Origin: Bacteroidota bacterium
GTDB lineage: Bacteria; Bacteroidota; Ignavibacteria; Ignavibacteriales; Melioribacteraceae
Direction: 5' to 3'
DNA length: 45,732 nucleotides
NCBI GenBank assembly: GCA_021801605.1
Contig: JAJYXU010000152.1
Span: 1 to 45,732, forward strand
How positions within the stretch are numbered: position 1 is the stretch's first letter; every line of letters starts with the position of its first letter. Below, one piece after another: positions 18,132-27,722 of this stretch. The notes under the pieces are model-generated. The model was not told the origin of the DNA and searched no databases. It saw nothing but the letters and a program-made list of their open reading frames with translations. A program made the position numbers and the translations under genes.

Positions 18132-18264
18132 CTTACGCAAAAGTATTATCTCTGTGTAACTCTGCGGCACTCTGTGTAATAAAGTCCAACAAATAACACA
18201 GAGAAGCACTGAGCAGGCACAGAGAACCACGGAGAAAATATCTTCTCTTCAATTCTTGCGTAAG
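18132..18264. repeat. Palindromic repeat with CTTACGCAA/TTGCGTAAG ends and CTCTGTGT core
   Basis: 9-bp IR CTTACGCAA (18132-18140)/TTGCGTAAG (18256-18264) enclosing CTCTGTGTAACTCTGCGGCACTCTGTGTAAT...ACACAGAGAAGCACTGAGCAGGCACAGAGAACCACGGAG. Confidence 0.75.
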
Positions 18265-18288
18265 ATGAGTAATTCAGTCGAGGTATGG

Positions 18289-18406
18289 GAGTCTGTCCGA
18301 GAACTAGACTTTGCCGCATTGAACTCGTTTCAGAGTCTCAATTATAGTTCGTTTTCAAATGTTAGATTCCGAAACGAGTTCGGAATGACAGTATCCGAAC
18401 AGACTC
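18289..18406. repeat. Nested palindromic intergenic repeat
   Basis: Outer GAGTCTGTCCG (18289-18299)/CGAACAGACTC (18396-18406), 10 of 11 paired; inner GAACTCGTTTC (18321-18331)/GAAACGAGTTC (18371-18381), perfect. Confidence 0.75.
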
Positions 18407-18442
18407 ATAAAAGAAATTCTGAAACAGTTATAAAAATTTTGT

Positions 18443-19678
18443 CTAATTGTAGATGTAATACCTTTTTGAAAGTTTTCTAAACCAGTCCAGATCTTTTCTT
18501 AAAAACTTTTTAATATCTTCAACGCGGAAATGCTTTGAAAATTTCTTTCTTATTTTATCGGTTCCTAAAACCAAGTCGAACATTTTCATTCGGCTTGAAG
18601 TCGCAAGTGTGAAAGGATTTATATTTGGATAAAGCTGGTTATGCACTTGCAGAAAATAAAATTGAAGTTCGAGTAAGTTAACTTTTTCAAAATCTGTTAT
18701 ATGAATCTGCACGCCATTTAGAATTTTATCTTTCCAATCACCGTAAAGAACTTTGTAAGAGATAGGTCTAAATAAAACACCCGGCAAATTAAGATCATTC
18801 ATTTTTCTGGCAAGAGTGTCTGCATCAATCCATTCGGCTGCAAATGTTTGAAAGGGAAGTGAGTATGTAATTCCAATTCCAAAAACAGCAAGCTCGCCTA
18901 ATACTCCTGTGCTCACTAAGTAAGAAGGAGTTTCTTGATACGGAACGTTTGGAGAAGTCGGAACCCAGATCAATCCGGTATCACCGAATTTCATTGTGCG
19001 TTTCCATCCTTCCATCTTTACTACTTTTAACCGGCACTTAACTTTATTGCCGATAGCGCTTTTGGAGTTGATAAGATTAGCGAGTTCTCCGCATGTTAAA
19101 CCGTAGACATAAGGAATTTTGTAACGGCTTACGAATGAAACAAAATCATCTTCAACAACATTTCCCTCAATGCGTAGACCACCGAGCGGATTTGGTCTAT
19201 CCAAAACTATGAATTGAATCTTATTTTCTGCCGCCGCTTCCATTGCTAAACCTAATGTGCTGATGTAAGTATAAGAACGAACGCCGATATCTTGAATATC
19301 ATAAACAAGAACGTCAATCCCGGTCAACATTTCTTTAGTCGGTTTCTGAGTTTTACCGTAAAGAGAAAAATATTTTATTCCGGTTGCTGTATCGGTATAG
19401 TCATCAAATGATTGTCCCGAACCAATCGTTCCTTTCAATCCATGTTCCGGAGAAAAGACTGACGCCAATTTAAAGTTGTTAGCTTGTTTGAAAAGATCAA
19501 CTGTAGATTGAAGTTTACTGTTTGCTCCGGTGTGATTTGTAATTAATCCTACACGCATACCTGAGAGAAGAGAAAAATTATTTTTTTGAAGGACATCAAT
19601 TCCCAGCATCACTTTTTGTGCGGTACATTCAAAAGAAAAGAAAAGCAGAAAAAAAATGAACAATTTAACAATTGTCAT
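18443..19678 (-). CDS. DUF1343 domain-containing protein (NamZ-type exo-beta-N-acetylmuramidase family)
   Basis: GIDVLQKNNFSLLSGMRVGLITNHTGAN...SVFSPEHGLKGT...GIKYFSLYGKTQKPTKEML...DVLVYDIQDIGVRSYTYISTLG. Likely start at 19678 (MTIVKLFIFFLLFFSFECTAQ signal peptide); the longer ORF start at 19810 only adds repeat-encoded residues. Confidence 0.9.
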   Translation of the reverse strand: MTIVKLFIFFLLFFSFECTAQKVMLGIDVLQKNNFSLLSGMRVGLITNHTGANSKLQSTVDLFKQANNFKLASVFSPEHGLKGTIGSGQSFDDYTDTATGIKYFSLYGKTQKPTKEMLTGIDVLVYDIQDIGVRSYTYISTLGLAMEAAAENKIQFIVLDRPNPLGGLRIEGNVVEDDFVSFVSRYKIPYVYGLTCGELANLINSKSAIGNKVKCRLKVVKMEGWKRTMKFGDTGLIWVPTSPNVPYQETPSYLVSTGVLGELAVFGIGITYSLPFQTFAAEWIDADTLARKMNDLNLPGVLFRPISYKVLYGDWKDKILNGVQIHITDFEKVNLLELQFYFLQVHNQLYPNINPFTLATSSRMKMFDLVLGTDKIRKKFSKHFRVEDIKKFLRKDLDWFRKLSKRYYIYN

Positions 19679-19786
19679 TTCGAAGGAGATTGCCCTCAGT
19701 TTGCGTGTGAGCGACTGAGAAATCTTTTGAGTGGTTAAGATTTCTCGCCCGACAAGCCGTCGAAAACGAAGGGCTCGAAATGACAA
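19672..19786. repeat. TTGTCATTTCGA-type palindromic repeat overlapping the namZ-like start codon
   Basis: Perfect 12-bp terminal IR TTGTCATTTCGA (19672-19683)/TCGAAATGACAA (19775-19786). Confidence 0.85.
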
Positions 19787-19809
19787 ATGATTGTTTTGTT
19801 TCTCCGTCA

Positions 19810-20442
19810 TTATTGAGGCTGAATAGCTTTGACGACTTGTTCTATAAGGTGATCACTTGTTCTCAAGATTTCATCCATTTGAATATCTGTCCGTTTTTTT
19901 ATTTCGTTTGCAATAGTTTGATTACTCAGAGACGAACAATTAATCAGTACATTTAAATATGCTGATTTAGCTGCGGCATTGATTAATGATGCAGCTACAC
20001 CGGCATCCGATAATGAATTTTTATTTCCTTTCTCTATAACAATTTTTAGCATCGGCAGAATTTCATTGCACGCTTTCATAACATCAGCCGGAACTTCAGC
20101 TGCGCCGATTATCGCTTCTTCAATTTTGCTTATGCGAAATTCTTTCTCAGCGTCACTTTCTTTAGGAAGTTTGAAAGCTTCCATAACTTTATCGAAAGCG
20201 GAATTATCTTTTGCGCCAAGTACGAAAAATTTCTTTTGATATCCTTCCAGTTTTTCTTTCAACCGGATCATTTCCTGTTCAACATCAATATATTTCTTTT
20301 TACCAATTGTAAGATTGCAAACCATCATACCAAGACTTGCAGAAAGAGCGCCGCATAATGCCGCAACATTTCCACCGCCGGGCGTTGGTGAGTTTGATGA
20401 TAGTTCGTTAAAATATTCTTGTAGTGTTTTTGTGAGATTCAT
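19810..20442 (-). CDS. Cyclodeaminase/cyclohydrolase family protein (formimidotetrahydrofolate cyclodeaminase)
   Basis: ELSSNSPTPGGGNVAALCGALSASLGMMVCNLTIGKKKY...NKNSLSDAGVAASLINAAAKSAYLNVLIN. Confidence 0.93.
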   Translation of the reverse strand: MNLTKTLQEYFNELSSNSPTPGGGNVAALCGALSASLGMMVCNLTIGKKKYIDVEQEMIRLKEKLEGYQKKFFVLGAKDNSAFDKVMEAFKLPKESDAEKEFRISKIEEAIIGAAEVPADVMKACNEILPMLKIVIEKGNKNSLSDAGVAASLINAAAKSAYLNVLINCSSLSNQTIANEIKKRTDIQMDEILRTSDHLIEQVVKAIQPQ

Positions 20443-20501
20443 TATTACTCCTTTTTTTTAATTCTGAGCGCAGCGCCTGCCTGCCGAGTCAGTTGCAGAA
20501 C

Positions 20502-20607
20502 TTGTCATTCTGAATGAATCCGGCATTAGCCGGAGAAATGAAGAATCTCTATGCTAATTAATTCTAAATTTAAGTAGGAGATTCTTCGTCGTTAGCACTC
20601 CTCAGAA
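20502..20607. repeat. Degenerate TGTCATTCTGA-type repeat with a lost right end
   Basis: Begins TGTCATTCTGAATGAATCCGGCATTAGCCGG and contains AAGAATCTC...GAGATTCTTCG; the expected CAGAATGACA end is replaced by CAGAATTTTAAATC at the ftcD stop. Confidence 0.55.
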
Positions 20608-20609
20608 TT

Positions 20610-21644
20610 TTAAATCATATATTCAATTATTTTTTCTTCCGGTTTGAACGGATGAAGAGCACTTAATCCGAGGTTCTCAATTGCAGCTTCAACTAATTTT
20701 TTTTCATCCGATTCTTTTTCTTTTGTGTAAAATCTTCCGGCTTGTAATAGAGCTTCGAGCGGAACAAGTCCGACAATTTCGCTTCCGTTAACCTCAACGC
20801 CAAGCCGGTACGCTTCTTTCTTTACTTCTTCAAAGGCAACATGAATTGGTGTAGTGTTATAGTTGGTCAAGTTCATCGATACTTGTGTGATGTTGTACTT
20901 CTCTAATGCAATTCCCATTCCTTTCACTTCTTTCAATCGCCCGGGCACTTTAACTGCCTTTCCATCAACCTTTATAAGATTGCCATTCTCATCGCGTTTG
21001 GCATAACCGCTTTCGCGTAAGACTTCTCCGATCTCTTTGGAATATTTTACATCATTCGATTTGATATTTACATTGTATGCAACCAAAAAGAAACGGGAAC
21101 CTGTAACTATTGCACCCAATTTTGGATTGAATACTGGTCCACCGAAATCAGGCATCCAGTTTATGTCTTTTAACTTTTCTTCGAGTCCTTCATATTCGCC
21201 CTGTCTAATAGAGGTTAAACTTTTTCTATCGGCTTTCCGTGCTGCGCTTTCATAAAGATACACCGGAACTTTCAACTCGGCGGAAATAATTCTAGCAAAC
21301 TCTTCAGAAATTTTCACACACTCTTCTGTTGTAACATTTGAAACGGGAACAAATGGTACAACGTCAATCGCGCCAAGACGGGGATGTTCACCTTTGTGTC
21401 TTCTCATATCAATATATTCGGCGGCGGCACGACATGCATTAAGCGTTCCTTCTAATATTCCTTTTTCATCTCCGGCAAGAGTAACAACAACACGGTTATA
21501 ATCGGCATCAGGTTCAAGACTCAACAGCTTTACGTTATTTGATTTTCCAACTGCTTCTTTAATTGCTTCGAATGTTTCCGGATTTCTTCCTTCGCTAAAG
21601 TTTGGAACGCACTCAATAATTTTTTTGCCATCTTTATGAGACAT
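20610..21644 (-). CDS. ftcD: Glutamate formimidoyltransferase
   Basis: ECVPNFSEGRNPETFEAIKEAV...GEHPRLGAIDVVPFVPVSNVTTEECV...MPDFGGPVFNPKLGAIVTGSRFFLVAYNVNI. Confidence 0.95.
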   Translation of the reverse strand: MSHKDGKKIIECVPNFSEGRNPETFEAIKEAVGKSNNVKLLSLEPDADYNRVVVTLAGDEKGILEGTLNACRAAAEYIDMRRHKGEHPRLGAIDVVPFVPVSNVTTEECVKISEEFARIISAELKVPVYLYESAARKADRKSLTSIRQGEYEGLEEKLKDINWMPDFGGPVFNPKLGAIVTGSRFFLVAYNVNIKSNDVKYSKEIGEVLRESGYAKRDENGNLIKVDGKAVKVPGRLKEVKGMGIALEKYNITQVSMNLTNYNTTPIHVAFEEVKKEAYRLGVEVNGSEIVGLVPLEALLQAGRFYTKEKESDEKKLVEAAIENLGLSALHPFKPEEKIIEYMI

Positions 21645-22894
21645 TAGTTCTCCGCATTATGATAAATTATTTCACCTTTTTTTATTGTGTATCTATTCAA
21701 ATTAATTCCGATGTTGTAAATAATTTCTGAATATTCTTTTGCTGCAAAAACGGCAAAGTCTGCCTGTTTGCCAATCTCGATGCTTCCGACAATTTCATTT
21801 TTATCAACAGCTTTTGCCGCATTGATCGTAACTGCAGAAATAATCTCCTCAACACTCATTTTCAATTTAAGAGCGGCTAACTGCATAATAAGATGGAGAT
21901 TTGGAATATGTGATGAACCGGGATTATAATCTGTCGCAAGAGCAACTATAGCATTGTTCTCTATCAATTTTCGGGCGGGCGCATAATCATAATCCAAAAA
22001 GAAAGATGAACCGGGCAGAAGAACGGCAACAGTTTCACTCTTTGATAATTTAGGGATCTCTTCATCGCGAATAACTTCAAGATGATCAACAGATAGAGCT
22101 TTATGTTTTAATGCAACATCCAATCCGCCAACGTTATTGAATTGTTCCGTATGCAAACGCAGTTTATAACCGATTTTTTTTGCCTTAGTAAAAATTTTGT
22201 CCACTTCATCTGCAGAAAAAGCTGTCTTTTCACAAAATGCATCAACTTGATCTGCCAATTTGTTTTTAATGACGTAAGGAAGCAGTTCATTAGTAATAAG
22301 GTCAAGATATTGTTTATGATCGTTTTTGTATTCAGGCGGAAAAGTATGAGCACCAAGAAAAGTAGGAACAATTTCGATAGCTGAATTACTTTTAAAATAA
22401 TTTATAACCTGAAGAAGTTTTATTTCGTCATAATAACTCAAACCGTAACCGCTCTTGATCTCTAAAGTTGTAACACCTTGAGAAATAAAATGAGCTACTC
22501 TCGGTTTCAATAGTTTTACAAGTTCTTCAAAAGAAGAATTGCGGACAGCCTGCATTGTAGAACTAATTCCGCCGCCGGCTTTTGCAATTTCTTCATAGGT
22601 AGCTCCTTTCAAACGTAATAAAAATTCATTGGCGCGTGAACCGGCATAAGCAGCGTGAGTGTGGCACTCAATTAATCCCGGTAAAACGATTAACTCTTTC
22701 AGGTCAACCGTCTTATCAGCCGAAATCTTAGATAATGAAGAATTAGGAATAATATCTTTGATTATACCATCTTCAACAAGAATGGAATGATTTGATAGTA
22801 AACCAATTTCAGAAAGTTCTCTGCCGCGCTTGAAATGCTTGTTTTTAGTATCAACGGATACAATTTGTAAAGGATTCTTGAATAATGTTTTCAT
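21644..22894 (-). CDS. hutI: Imidazolonepropionase
   Basis: LIECHTHAAYAGSRANEFLLRLKGATYEEIAKAGGGISSTMQAVR...KSGYGLSYYDEIKLLQVI...ATDYNPGSSHIPNLHLIMQLA. Confidence 0.95.
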   Translation of the reverse strand: MKTLFKNPLQIVSVDTKNKHFKRGRELSEIGLLSNHSILVEDGIIKDIIPNSSLSKISADKTVDLKELIVLPGLIECHTHAAYAGSRANEFLLRLKGATYEEIAKAGGGISSTMQAVRNSSFEELVKLLKPRVAHFISQGVTTLEIKSGYGLSYYDEIKLLQVINYFKSNSAIEIVPTFLGAHTFPPEYKNDHKQYLDLITNELLPYVIKNKLADQVDAFCEKTAFSADEVDKIFTKAKKIGYKLRLHTEQFNNVGGLDVALKHKALSVDHLEVIRDEEIPKLSKSETVAVLLPGSSFFLDYDYAPARKLIENNAIVALATDYNPGSSHIPNLHLIMQLAALKLKMSVEEIISAVTINAAKAVDKNEIVGSIEIGKQADFAVFAAKEYSEIIYNIGINLNRYTIKKGEIIYHNAEN

Positions 22895-22954
22895 AAGTCT
22901 ATAATTAAAGAATGATTCAAAAATAGAGAAATCAAATCTTTATTTGCCAATATT

Positions 22955-22986
22955 TTTGTCTATCCCGCTCTATTTTCGTAATTTTG
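22955..22986 (+). promoter_or_regulatory. Bacteroidetes-type promoter for glgA (TTTG-N20-TAATTTTG)
   Basis: TTTG at 22955-22958 and TAATTTTG at 22979-22986, 28 bp before the glgA ATG. Confidence 0.5.
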
Positions 22987-23014
22987 CACATTAAAATTCG
23001 AAGGACAATTATAA

Positions 23015-24508
23015 ATGTCTTCAGGAAAAAAGCTCAAAATCCTTTTTGCTACATCAGAAGTAGTTCCATTTATTAAAACAGGCGGTTTGGCAGATGTCTC
23101 ATCGGCATTGCCGCAAAAACTTCAAGAGATGGGGCATTTTGTTAGAATAATTGTACCAAAGTATGGCGCTATTGATGAGCGAAAATTTAAGATTCATGAA
23201 GTTGTTCGCCTAAAAGATCTAAAAATTAATATTGGCGAGAATGAAGTTGTTTTCTCTTTGCGGTCTTCCTTTTTAATTGGACCAAAAACACGCGTTCAAA
23301 TCTACTTTTTAGATAATCCGCAATTTTACGGTAGCAGACATAGCTTGTATACCGATCCTTTGACCGGCGAAGATTATCCCGATAACGATGAACGGTTTAT
23401 TCTATTAGCGCGAGCAGTTTTTGAACTGATAACAAAATTAGGATGGACTCCCGATATAATTCATTGCAACGACTGGCAGACGGGATTAATACCTGCTTAT
23501 TTGAAATCAACTTATAAAAACGATCCTGTATTCAAACCGATAAAAACCTTGTTCACTATACACAATCTTTCATTCCAGGGTATTTTTCCTAAAGCGAATT
23601 TTAACAAAACTGCTTTACCGAAAGAGCTGGACAGCGAGAAAGGAATCCTTCACAAAGGGAAAATTAATTTTTTAAAGAGCGGGTTGCTTTACTCGGATAT
23701 GATTACAACCGTTAGCGAAACATATGCTAAAGAAATATACAAGGATAAAGATTTTGGATTTGGACTTGAAGATGTCTTGAGTAAACGGAAAAAAGATCTT
23801 TATGGAATTATTAATGGAATTGATGACACTATTTGGAATCCCGAAGTAGACACGAAAATTCCCAAGAGGTTTTCTGCTAAAAATTTAGAATTGAAGAAAG
23901 AGAGCAAACAGACATTAGCAAATAATTTTAATTTCACGCCAAAAGATGATACGCCTGTTATTGGAATGATCTCACGATTATTTGACAACAAAGGAATGGA
24001 CTTGATAGAAAAATCCTTTGCCGAATTGATGAACTTGAATATTCATCTTGTTATACTTGGCACAGGTGATAAAAAATATCACAAGTTTTTTTCAAGCATG
24101 GGTTCCAAGTATCATAACAAATTTTCTTGTTACATCGGTTTTGATGATGAACTTGCCCATTTGATCGAAGCCGGTTCCGACATGTTCTTGATGCCGTCAA
24201 AATTTGAACCGTGCGGATTGAATCAAATGTACAGTTTGATGTATGGTACTGTTCCTATTGTTCGTAAGACCGGAGGATTGGCGGACACAGTTCAGCAGTT
24301 TAATCCTAAAAACAAAACCGGTAACGGCTTTGTCTTCGAAAAATATTCGGCAAAAGAGATGATGGCTGAGACCAAACACGCCATAAAAATATTTACGAGC
24401 GATAAAGAAACGTGGCAGACTATAATGCGAAATGGAATGAAGTCAGATTTCAGCTGGTTAAATTCTTCAAAGAAGTATGTTGATCTTTATAAAAAACTTA
24501 CCGATTAA
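23015..24508 (+). CDS. glgA: Glycogen synthase (GT5)
   Basis: ATSEVVPFIKTGGLADVSSALPQKL...HCNDWQTGLIPAYL...PSKFEPCGLNQMYSLMYGTVPIVRKTGGLADTV. Confidence 0.96.
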   Translation: MSSGKKLKILFATSEVVPFIKTGGLADVSSALPQKLQEMGHFVRIIVPKYGAIDERKFKIHEVVRLKDLKINIGENEVVFSLRSSFLIGPKTRVQIYFLDNPQFYGSRHSLYTDPLTGEDYPDNDERFILLARAVFELITKLGWTPDIIHCNDWQTGLIPAYLKSTYKNDPVFKPIKTLFTIHNLSFQGIFPKANFNKTALPKELDSEKGILHKGKINFLKSGLLYSDMITTVSETYAKEIYKDKDFGFGLEDVLSKRKKDLYGIINGIDDTIWNPEVDTKIPKRFSAKNLELKKESKQTLANNFNFTPKDDTPVIGMISRLFDNKGMDLIEKSFAELMNLNIHLVILGTGDKKYHKFFSSMGSKYHNKFSCYIGFDDELAHLIEAGSDMFLMPSKFEPCGLNQMYSLMYGTVPIVRKTGGLADTVQQFNPKNKTGNGFVFEKYSAKEMMAETKHAIKIFTSDKETWQTIMRNGMKSDFSWLNSSKKYVDLYKKLTD

Positions 24509-24511
24509 TTG

Positions 24512-25084
24512 ATGCAGCGAGCAATATTTTTGGATCGTGACGGCACAATCAACCACGATCCCGGTTACATCAAAGATCCATCAGAAATAATAATTCTTGC
24601 CGGAGTAGCCGAAGGAATTAAAAAACTGAAAAAAGATTTCGGCTTCAAGATGATTGTTATATCAAATCAGGCAGGAGTTGCAAAGGGATTGATGACGCGC
24701 GAAGATGTTGAGGCAGTCAACCTTAGAATAAACGAATTGTTGATGATTGAAGGTGCTTCTATTGATGCATTCTACTATTGCCCTCACCATCCGGATATTG
24801 ACCCGCCGGAAAAATCAATTTGTAGGAAACCTTCTCCATTTATGATTGTTCAAGCTGCAGAAGATTTTAAGATTGATCTATCACAGTCTTACATGTTTGG
24901 CGATAAATCGAGCGATATTGAGTGTGGAATCAATGCCGGTCTAAAAACTGTTTTGCTAATTAGTGAATCTATTGAAAAAGAAATTTCTACCTTGCATAAT
25001 CTTGGAAAAAAGCCCAATTTTACAGCCGCTGATTTTAACGAAGCGTGCGATTTTGTAATCAAAGATTTATCCGGAGGAAATTAA
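24512..25084 (+). CDS. gmhB: D-glycero-beta-D-manno-heptose-1,7-bisphosphate 7-phosphatase-like HAD-IIIA phosphatase
   Basis: AIFLDRDGTINHDPGYIKDPSEI...VISNQAGVAKGLM...YYCPHHPD...CRKPSPFMI...MFGDKSSDIECGINAGLKTVL. Confidence 0.88.
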   Translation: MQRAIFLDRDGTINHDPGYIKDPSEIIILAGVAEGIKKLKKDFGFKMIVISNQAGVAKGLMTREDVEAVNLRINELLMIEGASIDAFYYCPHHPDIDPPEKSICRKPSPFMIVQAAEDFKIDLSQSYMFGDKSSDIECGINAGLKTVLLISESIEKEISTLHNLGKKPNFTAADFNEACDFVIKDLSGGN

Positions 25085-26278
25085 TTGATCAGATTTTTGC
25101 GTTTGTCTTTTTTTGCAGTAGCGCTTACCGTTATTTTCATCTCGTGTAATCAAGATCCTACTTCAGTCGGTGCCAACTTAGTATCAGAACAAGACCAATT
25201 TACTTTTAATCAACTTGATAGCTATGAATCTAATATTTCTCAAAAATCTGCATGGTCTCAGTTCACACCAAAACTTGGAACTTCACAATATGTTCTTCTT
25301 GGCAAGACTTCCTATGCGGAATCTTCGATGCTTCTGCTTTACAATATATATTTGCCCGATTCACTCTTAGCAAGATTAAAAGCGGGTGAATTACTTGTAA
25401 AATCTGCTTCACTGAAAATGATCCCAAAATATACTCTTGGTGATAATTCAGCATCCTTTGATTTCTCGGTCTATCAAATTAGAAGTCCTTGGACTGAGAA
25501 TGGATTTGACAGGGATAGTCTTTCTAAACTAAGTTACGACGTGAGTGATATCAAATCGAACCTGATAACAACCGATACTACAATCAACTTCAATTTAAAC
25601 ACTAATGTCGTAAAAGAATGGTTGATGCGTAAAGCAGATAGTACAGCGGCACCTAAAAATTATGGTCTTATTTTTAAGCCAAAGCCGTCAACACAGAAAA
25701 TTTTAGGATTCCTAGGAATTCAAGGCACAGCCGCCACTAATGAATCTATTCTTAATGTTATTTTAGAGCGTCCATCTACCGGTTATAAAGATACAATCAA
25801 TGTTTCACCTTATGAAGATGTTCACGTAGTAACTGGGACTTTACCAACTACCAGCAGTAATTTTTATCTCGAAGGCGGTTACTCTCTTAGAAGCACTCTC
25901 TTTTTTGATATCTCATCATTGGCAAAAAATTCTATAATTAATAAAGCAATTTTAGATTTAACTGTTGATGAATCTAATTCGCTTGATGGTTCACTCAAAT
26001 CAGATTCTGTTTATGTCCAGTTGTTAGCAGACAGCACTTCCAGGCGTCTGACGAGCGATAGCGTCTACTCTGTTCTGTTGAAGCGAACCGGAAATGTTTT
26101 TTCCGGAGATATATCATGGATAGTTCAAAAATGGCTGAGCGGTGTTGATAATCAAGGAGTGATAATAAGTCTTGTAGACGAATACTCTACGGCAGCTCGA
26201 ATTGCATTTTACGGTAGTAAGGATCCCAATAAAGCATTGCGTCCTAAACTCAAAATAACTTATATGCAGAAAAAATAA
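25085..26278 (+). CDS. Lipoprotein, possibly DUF4270-like
   Basis: Signal peptide with lipobox IFISC, then NQDPTSVGANLV; long beta-rich chain; TTG start. Confidence 0.55.
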   Translation: MIRFLRLSFFAVALTVIFISCNQDPTSVGANLVSEQDQFTFNQLDSYESNISQKSAWSQFTPKLGTSQYVLLGKTSYAESSMLLLYNIYLPDSLLARLKAGELLVKSASLKMIPKYTLGDNSASFDFSVYQIRSPWTENGFDRDSLSKLSYDVSDIKSNLITTDTTINFNLNTNVVKEWLMRKADSTAAPKNYGLIFKPKPSTQKILGFLGIQGTAATNESILNVILERPSTGYKDTINVSPYEDVHVVTGTLPTTSSNFYLEGGYSLRSTLFFDISSLAKNSIINKAILDLTVDESNSLDGSLKSDSVYVQLLADSTSRRLTSDSVYSVLLKRTGNVFSGDISWIVQKWLSGVDNQGVIISLVDEYSTAARIAFYGSKDPNKALRPKLKITYMQKK

Positions 26279-26281
26279 TTC

Positions 26282-27523
26282 ATGAGACAATTAAAAATTT
26301 TCATACTGTTTTTATTCTCAGCATCTCTGGTTCTTGCTGACGGCGGTTCAATATATTCACGGTTTGGACTTGGTGATCTACATTCTCCTTTTTCTGCCAG
26401 AAGATTTGCCATGGGTGAATTGGGAATAGCATTAAGTGATAAAAACTACTTGAGTTTTATCAATCCGGCAGGTCTAAACGAACTACAGTTTACACGCTTT
26501 GAAACCGGTTTTCTTTATACCGGAGACAATGCTCAAAATTCTGCGTTATCAGTGTTTCATACCAATTTACACTTTAATGGTTTGATGACCGGGTTTCCAA
26601 TTGACCATGATTATGGAATTTCTTTCGCTATCGGATTAGTACCATTCTCAGATGTCGCTTATGAAGTTTTGCAAACTCAGAGTAATCCTTTAGTTGATGA
26701 TCACACTGTTAGGTTTTCAGGAGAAGGCGGAATTTCAAAATTTGTTATGGGCGCATCTTACCGTTTGCCTCTCGATTTTGCACTTGGTGTTACTTATGAT
26801 TATTACTTCGGCAGAATAGGAAATAATTCATCTGTTACTTTTGTGTCCGGTTCCACAATGCGAAATGCTTCTTATCACAGAGAAACAAGTTATCATGGAA
26901 TTGGTCTTTCTGCCGGGTTGATCTCCAGCAATCTTTCTAAAATTTTAGGCATAAGTGATTTAAAAGATTTTAAAATTGGTTTGGTCTTCAGTCCTGAAGT
27001 TACATTATCTGCGGATAGTGTGGATAATTCCACATCATCAATTGGAACCATCGCAATTTCTTCAGGTTCGTCAAAAACTAAGTTGCCATACAAGTTGGGA
27101 GTTGGTGCTTCATTCAACTTGATTAATAAGTATACATTTGTTTTAGATTATTTATACCAGCCGTTCAGTCAATTCACAAACAACGGATTCCAATCAAGCA
27201 ATCTGCAAGATTATTATAAAATGAGTTTAGGATTTGAATTCCGGGATTCTGAAAATCGTTCTGATTCTTTCTGGGATCATATAACGTTGAGAACCGGTAT
27301 CAGTTATGAACAGTCTCAGTACAAAATAAACGGTTACGGCATTAATCAGTTTTCAATATATGGCGGCGTTGCTTTTCCAATCAGTTATGATAACACGATC
27401 GATCTTGGTCTTCAATATGGAAAAAGGGGAACTACAGATAATAATTTGATTTCTGAGAATATTTTTAAGTTTAATGTCACTTTGAGTCTGGGAGAAATTT
27501 GGTTCCTTCGCACCGATAGGTGA
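26282..27523 (+). CDS. Outer-membrane beta-barrel protein (FadL/OmpP1-like)
   Basis: GGSIYSRFGLGDLHSPFSARRFAMGELGIALSDKNYLSFINPAGLNEL, typical of Bacteroidota outer-membrane proteins. Confidence 0.7.
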   Translation: MRQLKIFILFLFSASLVLADGGSIYSRFGLGDLHSPFSARRFAMGELGIALSDKNYLSFINPAGLNELQFTRFETGFLYTGDNAQNSALSVFHTNLHFNGLMTGFPIDHDYGISFAIGLVPFSDVAYEVLQTQSNPLVDDHTVRFSGEGGISKFVMGASYRLPLDFALGVTYDYYFGRIGNNSSVTFVSGSTMRNASYHRETSYHGIGLSAGLISSNLSKILGISDLKDFKIGLVFSPEVTLSADSVDNSTSSIGTIAISSGSSKTKLPYKLGVGASFNLINKYTFVLDYLYQPFSQFTNNGFQSSNLQDYYKMSLGFEFRDSENRSDSFWDHITLRTGISYEQSQYKINGYGINQFSIYGGVAFPISYDNTIDLGLQYGKRGTTDNNLISENIFKFNVTLSLGEIWFLRTDR

Positions 27524-27722
27524 GTCATCTAAATGTAAAATATTTTATGGTTTCTGCTTTCATCCAATACTTTTCCCCTCTCAATAACGAAACACTCCAT
27601 CGTTCTAAGAACAATTCTTTTAAAAACTTTATTTTGAATTCATCATGTAGAACACCATATTTAAGATGAAAATTTTATTCTGCAATATCTAATTCATGAA
27701 ATAAAAATAAGCCGATACTAAC

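Noticed and set aside
18033-18230. 65-aa minus-strand ORF (MVLCACSVLLCVICWTLLHRV...)
   Set aside because: Translation of the CTCTGTGT-type repeat; such repeat-derived ORFs are common annotation artefacts.
18256-18480. 74-aa plus-strand ORF (MRKMSNSVEVWESVRELDF...)
   Set aside because: Translation of the nested palindromic repeat at 18289-18406.
19679-19810. N-terminal extension of the DUF1343 ORF (MTEKQNNHLSFRALRFRRLVGREILTTQKIS...)
   Set aside because: Encoded by the palindromic repeat; a signal peptide starts only at the internal Met at 19678.
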